A stretch of 64,000 bases of DNA from Poriferisodalis sp965231925 (lineage in GTDB: Bacteria > Actinomycetota > Acidimicrobiia > Acidimicrobiales > Poriferisodalaceae), in the NCBI GenBank assembly GCA_965231925.1, contig OZ246894.1, forward strand, positions 4,278,001-4,342,000. The letters are read 5' to 3'. Within the stretch, counting starts at the first letter, position 1. The number at the start of each line of letters is the position of its first letter. A program made the position numbers and the translations under genes. The notes under the pieces were generated by a model that saw only the letters and a program-made list of their open reading frames with translations, ran no database searches and was not told the DNA's origin. Shown here piece after piece: positions 9,334 to 18,399 of the stretch.

Positions 9334-10494
9334 TCAGCTCGCTGCCGAGGCCATCGCGACGGCTCGACGGGCAGCGTCGAGCATGGTCGGTTCCATCACT
9401 AGCTTCTCATTGAGGTGAGGGGCGAGGATCTCGCGACCCTCTGCAGCGTTGGTGCCGTCGAGGCGCAGCACGATCGGCGCTTCGATGTCGACCGCTTCGA
9501 GCGCCCCGATGATGCCGTTGGCCACTTCCTCGCCGCGGGTGATACCGCCGAAGATGTTGATGAAGATGGCCCGCACCTCGGGATCGTTGTTGATGACTTC
9601 GAGGGCGTTGGCCATTACCTGGGCGTTCGCGCCGCCCCCGATGTCGAGGAAGTTGGCGGGCTTGCCGCCCACCTGGTTCACCACGTCGACCGTGCTCATG
9701 GCCAGCCCGGCGCCGTTGGCGATCACGCCGACGCTTCCCGCCAGGCCCACGTACTGCAGGCCCTTGGCGTGGGCGGCCTCCTCGCGCTCGTCACGCGGCT
9801 GGGTCTCGTCGTACTGCTCGTAGTCGTGATGCCGGAACACGGCGTTCGAGTCGAGCGTGACCTTGGCGTCGAGCACGTGCACCCGGTTGTCGGGCGTGAG
9901 GATCAACGGGTTGATCTCGACGAGGTCGGCGTCGCCTTCGGTGTAGGCGGTGTAGAGCTGCTGGAGGATCTCGACGGCCTGATCGGTGGCGACGGGGTTG
10001 AGGTTGGCGCCCTCCACCCAGGCTCGAGCGGCTTCGGCGGTGAGTCCTTCGGCGGGGTCCACCAGCACCTTGGAAATGGCCTGGGGATTCTCGGCGGCAA
10101 CGGTCTCGATCTCCACACCGCCCTCAGCCGACAGCATCCCGAGATGCTTCTTGGCCGAGCGATCCAGCGTGAAGCTGGCGTAGTACTCCTCGGAGATGTC
10201 CGACGCCTTCTCGATCCACAATCGCTGCACGATGTGGCCGTTGATGTCGAGCCCCAAGATGTTGGCGGCATGGGTCCGCACGTCGTCGACAGTGGCGGCG
10301 AATTTGACGCCGCCTGCCTTGCCGCGCCCGCCGGTGTGCACCTGCGCCTTGACCATCACTGGCGTGCCCAGGCGCTCCGCGGCGGCTACCGCTTCGTCGA
10401 CGCTGAAGGCAACTGCGCCGTCGGATACCGGCATGCCGTAGCCCTGGAAGAACTGCTTGCCCTGATACTCGAAGAGATCCACGGCGGGGAGCAT
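9334..10494 (-). CDS. sucC: Succinyl-CoA synthetase beta subunit
   Basis: Beta subunit of succinyl-CoA synthetase, with an ATP-grasp N-domain (DLFEYQGKQFF, VKAQVHTGGRGKAGGVK) and a C-terminal CoA-ligase domain (ANFLDIGGGAN, IFINIFGGITRGEEVANG). The family usually begins M-D-L-F-E-Y-Q, which corresponds to the GTG at 10482; the ATG at 10494 adds four residues, and neither has a strong ribosome-binding site. The sucC-sucD order is standard. Confidence 0.97.
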   Translation of the reverse strand: MLPAVDLFEYQGKQFFQGYGMPVSDGAVAFSVDEAVAAAERLGTPVMVKAQVHTGGRGKAGGVKFAATVDDVRTHAANILGLDINGHIVQRLWIEKASDISEEYYASFTLDRSAKKHLGMLSAEGGVEIETVAAENPQAISKVLVDPAEGLTAEAARAWVEGANLNPVATDQAVEILQQLYTAYTEGDADLVEINPLILTPDNRVHVLDAKVTLDSNAVFRHHDYEQYDETQPRDEREEAAHAKGLQYVGLAGSVGVIANGAGLAMSTVDVVNQVGGKPANFLDIGGGANAQVMANALEVINNDPEVRAIFINIFGGITRGEEVANGIIGALEAVDIEAPIVLRLDGTNAAEGREILAPHLNEKLVMEPTMLDAARRAVAMASAAS

Positions 10495-10658
10495 AGGAGC
10501 GGCGGCCCGTCGCCCGCTGTGGCCCGCCTCATGAGCGTTGCCAGAAAATCAAGCGCACGGCCCGCCGTCCGCTGTCTACTGTTTCCTCTTGCTGCCGAGT
10601 GGCGTCGCTTCCCTGCGATCCGGCCCTTTGGGCACCCTCTATCGTGAAGGAGACCAGC

Positions 10659-11111
10659 ATGGCGATCGACGAGATCGAACGCACCGCCATGGTGCAGCAG
10701 CTCATCAACACCTTGGGCGAACAGCCCGCCAACACGCTCATGAAATGCATCCTCCCCGACGGCGCAGACCAGGTGGCCACCAAAGCCGACATCCAGGCAC
10801 TCCAAGCAGCCACCAAAGCCGACATCGAAGCGTTCCAAGCAGCCACGAGCGCCGACATCCAGGCACTCCAAGCGGCCACGAGCGCCGACATCCGCACACT
10901 GGAAGCAGCTACCAAAGCCGACATCCGCACACTGGAAGCAGCTACCAAAGCCGACATCCGCACACTGGAAGAACGGTTGCGCGCAGAGTTCAAGAGTGAC
11001 TTCGCAGAATTGACGCGGACGATCGCGTCGCAGAATCGGACACAGATGTTCACGATGGCGGGCTTCATGATCACCATCTGGGGCACCGTCTTGGCAATCG
11101 GTCTGAGCTGA
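10659..11111 (+). CDS. Membrane-anchored coiled-coil protein with 11-residue repeats
   Basis: Protein of 150 aa with no named family that I recognise. An N-terminal helical segment (MAIDEIERTAMVQQLINTL) is followed by six 11-residue repeats of the type ATKADIQALQA (residues about 40-105). A charged helix comes next (RLRAEFKSDFAELTRTIAS), then one C-terminal membrane segment (MFTMAGFMITIWGTVLAIGL). The hendecad spacing suggests a right-handed coiled coil held at the membrane. The ATG at 10659 is chosen because GAAGGAGA precedes it by 7 nt; a start at 10599 lacks this. It is convergent with pcrA. The layout recalls DUF1640-like or phage-fibre coiled coils, but that is only a resemblance. Confidence 0.7.
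   Translation: MAIDEIERTAMVQQLINTLGEQPANTLMKCILPDGADQVATKADIQALQAATKADIEAFQAATSADIQALQAATSADIRTLEAATKADIRTLEAATKADIRTLEERLRAEFKSDFAELTRTIASQNRTQMFTMAGFMITIWGTVLAIGLS
10776..10973 (+). repeat. Six tandem 33-bp coding repeats
   Basis: Six in-frame units of 33 bp begin at 10776, 10809, 10842, 10875, 10908 and 10941. Units 5 and 6 differ at a single base, so the latest duplication is recent. Each unit encodes A-T-(K/S)-A-D-I-x-x-(L/F)-(Q/E)-(A/E). Copy number may vary between strains. Confidence 0.95.
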
Positions 11112-11116
11112 GCTGC

Positions 11117-11135
11117 GCAGCGACCGCATCGCTGC
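11117..11135. terminator. Hairpin between convergent genes
   Basis: A perfect inverted repeat, GCAGCGA and TCGCTGC around a 5-nt loop, lies between the stop of the coiled-coil gene and that of pcrA. It could act in both directions. There is no T tract, so its role as a terminator is tentative. Confidence 0.45.
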
Positions 11136-11138
11136 CGG

Positions 11139-13499
11139 TCAGGATCGAATGCGGCGCAGGTCGGCGAAGCTCGCGACGAGCGTCTTGGTGCCGGCTTCGG
11201 CGAAGTGCACGGTGACCTCCCAGTCGTCGCCGTCGGGCCGCACCTGCTGGACGACACCAGCACCGAATCGGGCGTGCAGCACGTCATCGCCGACGCCGTA
11301 GCCGAGATTGGCCTTCGGTGCCGGTTGGGGCTCCACAGACTTGCTGGCCGCCCGGCGACGGGCCTCCGCCCGGCGAGACTCCCGGCCCTTGGCGATGCCG
11401 TCATCATGGCGAGCCGGATCGGCTCGCTGCTGACCCCGAGCGGCGAGTTCCGCATCGTCGAGCTGGCTGTACTCGCTGGTCGGACTAGTTCCGCTGCCGC
11501 TGCGCACTCCGGCGCCGCGGTTGGCGCCCCAGTCGCTCGTAGCTGGTCGCCACGACGAGCCGTAACGGCCGGTGTCGGGCGAACGGTCGTCGAGCAGCTG
11601 CTCGGGGATCTCGCCGATGAACCGGCTCGGCGGGTTGTAGCTGGTCTGGCCGTGCAGCATCCGGCTCCAGGCATGGGTCAGGTACAGGCGCTCGCGAGCA
11701 CGGGTGATGCCCACATAGGCCAGCCGACGCTCTTCTTCCAGCTCGAGCGGATCTGTCAGCGTGCGGTGGTGGGGGAAGACACCGTCTTCGAGGCCGGTCA
11801 CAAACACCACGTCGAACTCGAGGCCTTTAGCTGCGTGCAGCGTCATCAGCGAGACCTGCGAGGCGTCGCTCATTTCGTCTACATCGCTGACCAGCGACAC
11901 ATGCTCCAAGAACTCGTCGCACGACTCGAAGTCCGCGGCCCTGCCGACCAAGTCCTCCAGATGTTCGAGCCGTCCTTCGTCTTCGATGCTGTTCGCGTCG
12001 CGCAAGGCCTGCGCGTAGCCAGAGCCTTCCAGCGCTGTCTCGAGCACGGCGGCGGGTCCATCGGCAACTCGAGCGGCACAGCGGGCGAGCAGCTCGCGGA
12101 ACTGCACGAGCCCAGCTTGCGCCTTCCCCCGTATGTCGGTGGTATCGAGTCGGTTGATGACGTCGATCAGCGACACACCGTCGCGTGCGGCTGCTTCGTC
12201 CAGCTTGGCGATCGAACGGTCGCCGACCCCGCGGGCCGGTTCGTTCACGATTCGTTTGAGCGAGATTTCGTCGGCGGGGTTGACCGTCGCTCTCAGGAAT
12301 GCCAGCGCGTCCTTGATCTCCTTGCGGTCATAGAACCGCGTGCCGCCGATGATCTGGTATGGCACATCGTCGGCGACGAGCTCTTCCTCGATCACTCTCG
12401 ACTGGGCGTTGGACCGGTAGAAGACGGCGACATCGCTCCAGTCGATCTCGCCGTCACTGCGCAAGCGTCGCAGCTCGGAGCAGACATAGCGCGCCTCGTC
12501 TTCCTCATTGGAACCGCGGTATCGGACCGGTTTCGCTCCGCCGGATTGGTCGGTCCACAGGTTCTTGGACGGGCGACCGAGATTGTTGCGGATCACCGAA
12601 TTGGCAGCGTCCAGGATCGCCTGGCTGGAGCGGTAGTTCTGGTCCAGCACATAGGTCGAGGCATTGTCGAAGGTCGCGCCGAACTCCAAGATGTTGGTGA
12701 TGTCCGCGCCCCGGAACGCATAGATCGACTGGTCCGAATCGCCGACGACGAACACGTTGCGAGCGGGGCCGGCGAGCAAACCAATGAGCCGCACCTGAGC
12801 CAAGTTGGTGTCCTGGTACTCGTCGACCAAGATGTGTCCGAAGCGCTGCCGGTAGTGCTGGGCCACGTCGTCGTCAGTTGCGAGCAGCTCCACGCCGAGC
12901 ATCAGCAGGTCGTCGAAGTCCATGGCGCCCGAGCGGCGCAGGCGCTTCTGATACTCCGAATACACCCGGGCCACTTCACGGGCGAACGGCCCGCCGCCGT
13001 CTGGGGCCCGGGCAAGGTCGGCGGCCTGGGTCGGGGTGACCAGGCGATTCTTCATTGTCGAGATCGCTGCGTGGACCGTGCGGTCCGGAAACTTCTTGGG
13101 GTCGAGATCGAGGTCACGCACCACGTAACGAGTGAGTCGTCGCGCGTCTGCTTGGTCGTAGATGCTGAACGTGGCGGGGTAGCCGAGTGCATCGGCGTGG
13201 CTGCGCAGGATGCGGGCGCAGGCGCTGTGAAATGTTGAGATCCACATCCGCTGCGCGACCAGGCCAACAAGGCTGCCGATGCGTTCACGCATCTCCCCTG
13301 CCGCCTTGTTGGTGAACGTGATTGACAGCAGCTCGAAGGGCCTCACATGGTGATGCGCGAGCAGGTACGCGATGCGATGGCTGAGCACCCGCGTCTTGCC
13401 CGAACCAGCCCCCGCAACCACGAGCGCCGGGCCGTCGCCGTGGGTGACCGCCGCACGCTGACCCGCATTCAGCGGCGCGAGGATCGGGTCATCGTTCAC
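11139..13499 (-). CDS. pcrA: ATP-dependent DNA helicase PcrA/UvrD
   Basis: Superfamily 1A 3'-5' DNA helicase used in nucleotide-excision repair and replication-fork maintenance. It has the Walker A motif AGAGSGKT (residues 29-36), motif Ia (SITFTNKAAGEMRERI), motif II DEYQDTN, motif III VGDSDQSIYAFRGA and motif VI (AYVGITRARERLYL). A disordered linker leads to a C-terminal SH3-like segment (GDDVLHARFGAGVV) typical of PcrA. Length is 786 aa. The start is GTG at 13499, which overlaps the argJ stop as GTGA; the longer open frame is antisense to nothing useful and lies inside argJ. Translational coupling to argJ is unusual and may be incidental. Confidence 0.96.
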   Translation of the reverse strand: MNDDPILAPLNAGQRAAVTHGDGPALVVAGAGSGKTRVLSHRIAYLLAHHHVRPFELLSITFTNKAAGEMRERIGSLVGLVAQRMWISTFHSACARILRSHADALGYPATFSIYDQADARRLTRYVVRDLDLDPKKFPDRTVHAAISTMKNRLVTPTQAADLARAPDGGGPFAREVARVYSEYQKRLRRSGAMDFDDLLMLGVELLATDDDVAQHYRQRFGHILVDEYQDTNLAQVRLIGLLAGPARNVFVVGDSDQSIYAFRGADITNILEFGATFDNASTYVLDQNYRSSQAILDAANSVIRNNLGRPSKNLWTDQSGGAKPVRYRGSNEEDEARYVCSELRRLRSDGEIDWSDVAVFYRSNAQSRVIEEELVADDVPYQIIGGTRFYDRKEIKDALAFLRATVNPADEISLKRIVNEPARGVGDRSIAKLDEAAARDGVSLIDVINRLDTTDIRGKAQAGLVQFRELLARCAARVADGPAAVLETALEGSGYAQALRDANSIEDEGRLEHLEDLVGRAADFESCDEFLEHVSLVSDVDEMSDASQVSLMTLHAAKGLEFDVVFVTGLEDGVFPHHRTLTDPLELEEERRLAYVGITRARERLYLTHAWSRMLHGQTSYNPPSRFIGEIPEQLLDDRSPDTGRYGSSWRPATSDWGANRGAGVRSGSGTSPTSEYSQLDDAELAARGQQRADPARHDDGIAKGRESRRAEARRRAASKSVEPQPAPKANLGYGVGDDVLHARFGAGVVQQVRPDGDDWEVTVHFAEAGTKTLVASFADLRRIRS

Positions 13500-14824
13500 G
13501 TGGTGTAGTCGGCGTTGATGCGCACGTACTGGTCGGTGAGGTCGCAGCCATACACGGTGAACGAGCCCTTCGCGATGCCCAGATCCACCGAGATCAGCAC
13601 CTCTTCCGATGCCAGGTACGCCTCGAGCTCTGCAAGGGCCTCGGGCGTTGCGGGCGTCGGGTACACCTCTTGGTCGCCGAAGCGAATCCGGACGCGCTCG
13701 GGGTCGATGTCGGTCTCGTCGCTGCACTTGCCGATCGCCATCGCGACCCGCCCCCAGTTGGGATCACAGCCGTGCACGGCGGTCTTCACCAGGGGAGAGT
13801 TCACAATCGCCTTGGCGACGCGCTTGGCCTGGGCATCGTCGCGTGCTTCGTTCACGGTCACCACGATCAGGGTCTCGGCGCCCTCGCCGTCGAATGCCAG
13901 TTGGCGAGTGAGGTCCAAGCTGACCGTACCCAACGCAGCTTCCAGCTCGGCTTCGTCAACCTGACCGGCTGCGCCGTTCGCCAGCATCACCACCATGTCG
14001 CTGGTGGACGTGTCGGTGTCCACGCTGAGCGCATTGAACGTGACGTCGCACACCCGGCGCAGCATGGCGTCGAGCCGATCGGGCGCGATCTCTGCGTCGG
14101 TGGTGATCACCGAGATCATCGTGGCCATGTCGGGCTCGATCATCCCCGAGCCCTTGGCGATGCCCACCACCGTGGCGGCGCCCGCAGAAGCGCTCGCGGT
14201 CTTGGGGTGCGTGTCGGTGGTCATGATGGCCGTGGCCGCAGCCGCGGCATCGGTCGCCCACGAGCCTTGCCTGCCACGGTGATTCACGTCGTCGACCTTG
14301 CCGTCACCGGTTGGCCCGCCACGCAGAGCCATCGAGCCATCGGCGCGCTCGGCTGCGGAGACAGTGCTCTCGGCTGCGGCAGCCAGCTGGTCGAAGTACG
14401 CGTCGACTTTCCTCTTGGGGTAACGCACGCCGATCACCCCGGTGGAGCCCACCAGCACCTGATCAGATTCACAGCCCACGAGCTCCGCTACTCGCTGCGC
14501 CAAGTTTGCTGCGTCCCGCTCGCCTTGCTCACCGGTCGCCACATTGGCGTTCTTCGACACGACTACGACCGCTTGCGCTCGCCCGTCGGCGAGGTTGGCC
14601 TGGCTGAGACGCACGCTGGCCCCAGCGAACAGGCTCTTGGTGAACACGCCCGCGGCCGCCGACACTCGGTCAGCCGCAAGGACCATCACGTCGTCAGTGT
14701 CGTCCTTCATGCCGATGTTGCCGACGTGGCAGGCAAAACCTGCCGGCCAGCCGACGGGCCGACGGGCCGGGTCGACCGTCTCCACTGCGGTCACTCCGTC
14801 TGAACGCATCGGTTCTGAGGTCAT
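13496..14824 (-). CDS. argJ: ArgJ, glutamate N-acetyltransferase (ornithine acetyltransferase)
   Basis: Arginine-biosynthesis enzyme that moves the acetyl group from N-acetylornithine to glutamate. It is a self-cleaving Ntn hydrolase: the cut lies before Thr in the motif KGSGMIEPDMATMI, which is intact. Other family blocks are IMTTDTHPK, NALSVDTDTSTSDMV and GCDPNWGRVAMAIG. About 20 extra residues (GGPTGDGKVDDVNHRGRQ) precede the IMTTDT block. The ATG at 14824 gives 442 aa; one at 14809 is also possible, and the frame stays open to 14923. No other arg gene is in the window. Confidence 0.93.
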   Translation of the reverse strand: MTSEPMRSDGVTAVETVDPARRPVGWPAGFACHVGNIGMKDDTDDVMVLAADRVSAAAGVFTKSLFAGASVRLSQANLADGRAQAVVVVSKNANVATGEQGERDAANLAQRVAELVGCESDQVLVGSTGVIGVRYPKRKVDAYFDQLAAAAESTVSAAERADGSMALRGGPTGDGKVDDVNHRGRQGSWATDAAAAATAIMTTDTHPKTASASAGAATVVGIAKGSGMIEPDMATMISVITTDAEIAPDRLDAMLRRVCDVTFNALSVDTDTSTSDMVVMLANGAAGQVDEAELEAALGTVSLDLTRQLAFDGEGAETLIVVTVNEARDDAQAKRVAKAIVNSPLVKTAVHGCDPNWGRVAMAIGKCSDETDIDPERVRIRFGDQEVYPTPATPEALAELEAYLASEEVLISVDLGIAKGSFTVYGCDLTDQYVRINADYTT

Positions 14825-14959
14825 CCCTTCTGAGGCTGGGCGAGCCTTCTGCGTGCCCTGATGTACGGCATGATTTCGCCGCAAGGCCACGGTAGTTGTG
14901 GCCAACCGCCAAGCCTCCGTCAATTCTGAGCGGCCCGATGGCGGGAGAGGCCGGCAGGC

Positions 14960-15631
14960 TCAGCGGTCGCTGTCGGGCACGGTGAATGGCTCGTCGATGT
15001 GCAAGACCCAGCGGGCGCGTTGACGGTTCGGGTCGGCGGTGCTGGTCGCGCCGGTGGACGACCCGGCGTAGCCGACCGGCAGCACCATGCCCCGCAGGAA
15101 GCTGGCCTCCATGGTCTCGCTGCCCCAGAACACGACCTCGTCACCGCCAGCTTCCCACCACGGCTCGCCAGGCACGCCGCCCCAGTAGCGCTCGCCGTGC
15201 TGGGAGATGTTGAAGGTGCCTCGCAGCAGGCAGCGAATCCCCGGACCGGGATGGGTATGGGGATCGGAGATGTGCCCAGCTCGCGACGTGATCTGGTCGA
15301 GCCGGAACAGCCACTCGCTTCCCCGAGCCAGGTCCAGCGTGGTGATGAGCCGGCTCATCCGGCGCATGGTGAGCACGTCGGAACCCGCCAGCAGCGTGTG
15401 GGGCCTGTTGGGCAGGTCGACTTCCCAGCGCCACACCTGCGACCACTCGGCCCTGCCCGTCAACTCATATCCCGCCGAGGCCGCCGCAGACTCCCCCGCC
15501 CGGAGGATCTGCCCGTTGACGGCCACTTCGCCGTCACGCACGTACACGACCCGCGGCAACGGTTCGAACGCCATGTCGCTGACGCCGTCAGCCATGACCT
15601 GGTCCTGGTAGAAGCTGATGTTGAACGGCAT
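14960..15631 (-). CDS. Cupin-like protein
   Basis: Protein of 223 aa with a cupin metal-binding motif, DPHTHPGPGIRCLLRGTFNI, and a later strand pair EVVFWGSETMEASFLRG. The enzymatic role is unknown. It starts 4 nt after the stop of the upstream ThDP-enzyme gene, so the two form an operon and probably act on the same pathway (inference). Many stand-alone cupins are dioxygenases or isomerases acting on small acids, but I cannot assign a substrate. Confidence 0.7.
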   Translation of the reverse strand: MPFNISFYQDQVMADGVSDMAFEPLPRVVYVRDGEVAVNGQILRAGESAAASAGYELTGRAEWSQVWRWEVDLPNRPHTLLAGSDVLTMRRMSRLITTLDLARGSEWLFRLDQITSRAGHISDPHTHPGPGIRCLLRGTFNISQHGERYWGGVPGEPWWEAGGDEVVFWGSETMEASFLRGMVLPVGYAGSSTGATSTADPNRQRARWVLHIDEPFTVPDSDR

Positions 15632-15635
15632 GCGC

Positions 15636-17279
15636 CTACCCGCTTGGTTTCTGGCCCCGGATTCGTGGCCGCATGATGTGCGGCCACGGGAAGGGCACCT
15701 CGCCGAAGGGCACCTCGATCACGGTCGGCTCATCGGAGTTCAGCGCTTCACGCAGGCACGGGCGCAACTCGTCGGGCGTGGTCGCCCGCATGCCCCGGAC
15801 GCCGAATGAATCCGCCAGCTTCACGAAGTCCGGGCTCGTGAGGTCGCTGGCGATGACCCGCCCATCAAAGCGCTCCCGCTGGATCCGGCGAACGTTGCCG
15901 TAAGCATGGTCGTTGAACACGATCGTCGTCAGCGGGATCCGATGGTGCACCGCTGTCGCCAGCTCGTTGATGGTGAACAGCGCCCCACCGTCGCCGACGA
16001 TCGCCAGCACCGGGACGTCGCGCCGGGCATGCGCTGCGCCCAGCGCCGTGGCGAACCCGTAGCCCAGCGTTCCCTGGTAGCCGGCACTGAGGAACGTTCT
16101 CGGCCGGTAAACGTCGTACCCGAGCCAGGACACATAACCGCACTGGGTCATCTCGTCGACGAAGATCCCTTCAGGCGGCAACTCGGCCCGGATGGCGCCG
16201 AGCCAGCCGTATTGGGGCGCGAGCGCCGCGGCAGTGGCGGCTTCGGCATCAGCCCGAGCGTGCTCGAGGTCGGCGCGCCACACCGAACGATCGGCCTGGG
16301 TGGTGCCGAGTGCATCCGAGAGCAGCGGCAGCGCGTCAGCGAGATCTGCATGGATGCCCACCGTCGGCGGTCCAAAGCGGCCGATCTCCTCGGCATCGAT
16401 GTCGACATGGACGATCTTGAGCTCGTCGTCGACGCCCCACACCGACTGCTGCATGGCCATCCGGGTTCCCAGCCCGATTACCACATCGACCTGCGGCCAG
16501 AGCTGGTACGCGGTCGGTGTGGTGATGCTCAGCGGGTGATCCGACCGCACCACGCCGCGTCCCCTCCGGAAGGCGACAACCGGCGCAGACAGCCGCTCTG
16601 CAAGTTGAGTGACGTGCTCCGAGCACTCTTGTGCGCCACCGCCCACGACGATCATCGGCCGCTCTGCAACGGCCATGAGCTGCGCCGCTTCGGCGATGGC
16701 GGCGTGGTCGGGCTCGGGGCCCGGTCGTGCCGGGGCAACGAGATCATCGGGCGCAGATTCGACTGTCGCACTCCAGATATCGGTCGGAACCTCCACACCG
16801 ACCGGTCCGCGGCGCCCAGAGCGCAGTTCGGTCATCGCACGCTGGAGCACGGCGTGAGCACCGGCACCGTCGCTGATGCGCTCGGCATGCCGCGTGAGCC
16901 GCTCCAGCACGCCCAACTGATCGGGCAGCTCGTGGAGAGCGCCGAAACCCTTGCCGATCCCCGCAGAGGGCACCTCGCTCACCAGGGCCAGCACCGGCGC
17001 ATTCGTGGCGTACGCCGTGCTGAGTGCCGCAGCAGTGTTCAGCAGTCCGGGCCCCGGCACCACGCAGAACGCCTGCGGCTCTCCCGTCGCCAGCGCCGCG
17101 CCGAGCGCCATGTAGGCCGCACCCTGCTCGTGCCGCGTTTGTATCGGTGCCAAGGCATCACGCCGGTCGTACAGCGCATTGAAGAAAGGGTCGTTCTGCA
17201 CCCCGGGCAAGCAGTACAGGTTGTCGACGCCGTTCGCGATGAGCGTCTCGACCGCCAAGCTCGCAACCGTCTGCGTCAT
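15636..17279 (-). CDS. Thiamine-diphosphate-dependent enzyme, acetolactate-synthase-like
   Basis: ThDP enzyme of 547 aa with the three-domain decarboxylase/synthase layout. The N-terminal pyrimidine-binding domain has the catalytic glutamate Glu51 in QTRHEQGAAYMA. The C-terminal domain has the metal/diphosphate motif GDGGALFTINELATAVHHRIPLTTIVFNDHAYGN. It resembles acetolactate synthase large subunits and benzoylformate-decarboxylase-type enzymes. No small regulatory subunit (IlvH) or ilvC is adjacent, so a catabolic role is more likely than valine synthesis. The ATG at 17279 matches the family N-terminus (MTQTVASLAVETL). It is followed after 4 nt by the cupin gene. Confidence 0.85.
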   Translation of the reverse strand: MTQTVASLAVETLIANGVDNLYCLPGVQNDPFFNALYDRRDALAPIQTRHEQGAAYMALGAALATGEPQAFCVVPGPGLLNTAAALSTAYATNAPVLALVSEVPSAGIGKGFGALHELPDQLGVLERLTRHAERISDGAGAHAVLQRAMTELRSGRRGPVGVEVPTDIWSATVESAPDDLVAPARPGPEPDHAAIAEAAQLMAVAERPMIVVGGGAQECSEHVTQLAERLSAPVVAFRRGRGVVRSDHPLSITTPTAYQLWPQVDVVIGLGTRMAMQQSVWGVDDELKIVHVDIDAEEIGRFGPPTVGIHADLADALPLLSDALGTTQADRSVWRADLEHARADAEAATAAALAPQYGWLGAIRAELPPEGIFVDEMTQCGYVSWLGYDVYRPRTFLSAGYQGTLGYGFATALGAAHARRDVPVLAIVGDGGALFTINELATAVHHRIPLTTIVFNDHAYGNVRRIQRERFDGRVIASDLTSPDFVKLADSFGVRGMRATTPDELRPCLREALNSDEPTVIEVPFGEVPFPWPHIMRPRIRGQKPSG

Positions 17280-17492
17280 GGACCCCTCCGGATCAAGGCG
17301 ACCGTACCCGACGCTGCTGTTCCGACCCCAGAAAGTCAACTCCGACCCGAGTCTCAGATTCAGAACCACGATGCCGCTGCCACCATCGGCAGGGCCGGGA
17401 GTTGTCGTCGATGATGCATTTGGCGGTACGACACCAAGTCCGGGGTGCGCTGAATCTCATCTATGACTGCGCTCCCGGTCAGCAATGACTGA

Positions 17493-17786
17493 TTCAAAAT
17501 TCAATTTTGGATCAGCACACGTCCTGGCGACACGGGCGGCATTCGCAGATCGGGCAGCGCGGACCTCTGGCACCTGTCCCGCAGCGATCAGCAGCGCATC
17601 CGAGCCGCCATTGATCTGCTGGCCGATGAACCGCGACCGAGCGGTTGCGTGGCACTCAGCGGCGAAGACGCCGTCTACCGGGTCCGCGTCGGCGCGTACC
17701 GGATTCTGTATGAGGTGCTCGATGATCGACTGGTTGTGCACATCATCCGCGTCGGGCATCGGCGCGAGGTGTACCGACCCCAGTAA
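17493..17786 (+). pseudogene. Truncated RelE/ParE toxin remnant
   Basis: The frame encodes a peptide nearly identical to the intact RelE at 20419-20685 from SRSDQQRIRAAIDLLADEPRPS to the end (REVYRPQ), but the first 15 or so codons are replaced by unrelated sequence. There is no usable start codon: a TGA sits at 17490-17492 and no ATG, GTG or TTG lies before the homologous part. No antitoxin gene precedes it. It is therefore the 3' part of a duplicated relE. Confidence 0.85.
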
Positions 17787-17856
17787 CACTGAGCTCGGTC
17801 GGGGTCTCTTGCGCAAGATGCTGAGGGACCTCGACATCGACAAGAAGGAGTTCTGA
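17787..17856 (+). pseudogene. HicA toxin 3' remnant
   Basis: Right after the RelE remnant, another frame encodes TELGRGLLRKMLRDLDIDKKEF and stops at 17854-17856. This matches the C-terminal helix that follows the beta-sheet in HicA mRNA interferases, and it sits directly before hicB as hicA does in HicAB loci. The double-stranded-RBD-like body and the catalytic histidine are missing. The length is too short for certainty, but the hicB neighbour supports the call. Confidence 0.65.
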
Positions 17857-17860
17857 ATCG

Positions 17861-18349
17861 ATGCGTTACGCGTATCCGTGCATCGTCGAACGCGATGAGG
17901 AGGAGGCCGCGGCGACGGGGCGGACCTGCTACCTCGCAACGTTCCCAGATGTCTATGCGGCGCACACCTGTGGCTGGTCGGTGCAGGAAGTGAACAGCCA
18001 CCTGCGCGACTGCCTCGAGACGGCGCTGAGCCTCTGCATCGAAGACAATGCGCCCCTGCCCGAGCCGAGCGAGGCCGAACCCGGCCAAGTGCTCGTCGCA
18101 GTGTCCGCGTCAGTCGCAGCACAGTTCGCGCTCCACGAGGCCTTGCGAGCCGAGGGTGTCACAGCATCCGAACTGGCGCGCCGCATCGGCATGCGCCCTT
18201 CACGTGCTCGTCGTCTCACCGACATCTTCCGCCCCGCCAAGCCGAGCGAAATCGAACGAGCATTGGCTGCCATGGGCCTGCACATGGTCAGCGAAGTCGC
18301 ACCGCTCGAACGATGGTCACCAAGCGTTGATCCCGCCCCGGCACTCTAA
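17861..18349 (+). CDS. hicB: HicB-family antitoxin (orphan)
   Basis: Antitoxin of 162 aa. The N-terminal half is the HicB partial RNase H-like fold (YPCIVERDEEE, CYLATFPDVYAAHTCGWSVQEV, ETALSLCIEDN). The C-terminal half is a helix-turn-helix that would bind its operator (VTASELARRIGMRPSRARRLTDI). The ATG at 17861 has AAGGAG 11 nt upstream. Only a 3' fragment of the toxin gene precedes it, so it is an orphan antitoxin that may still neutralise HicA toxins encoded elsewhere (inference). Confidence 0.85.
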   Translation: MRYAYPCIVERDEEEAAATGRTCYLATFPDVYAAHTCGWSVQEVNSHLRDCLETALSLCIEDNAPLPEPSEAEPGQVLVAVSASVAAQFALHEALRAEGVTASELARRIGMRPSRARRLTDIFRPAKPSEIERALAAMGLHMVSEVAPLERWSPSVDPAPAL

Positions 18350-18399
18350 ACCAGCCCGGCGAATCCGACAGCCCGCAACCGACTCGGACAACCGGACAA

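Noticed and set aside
10776..10973. CRISPR array candidate
   Set aside because: The repeats are contiguous with no spacers, are in frame and encode a coiled coil. The same reasoning excludes the arrays at 18400, 20805 and 63686.
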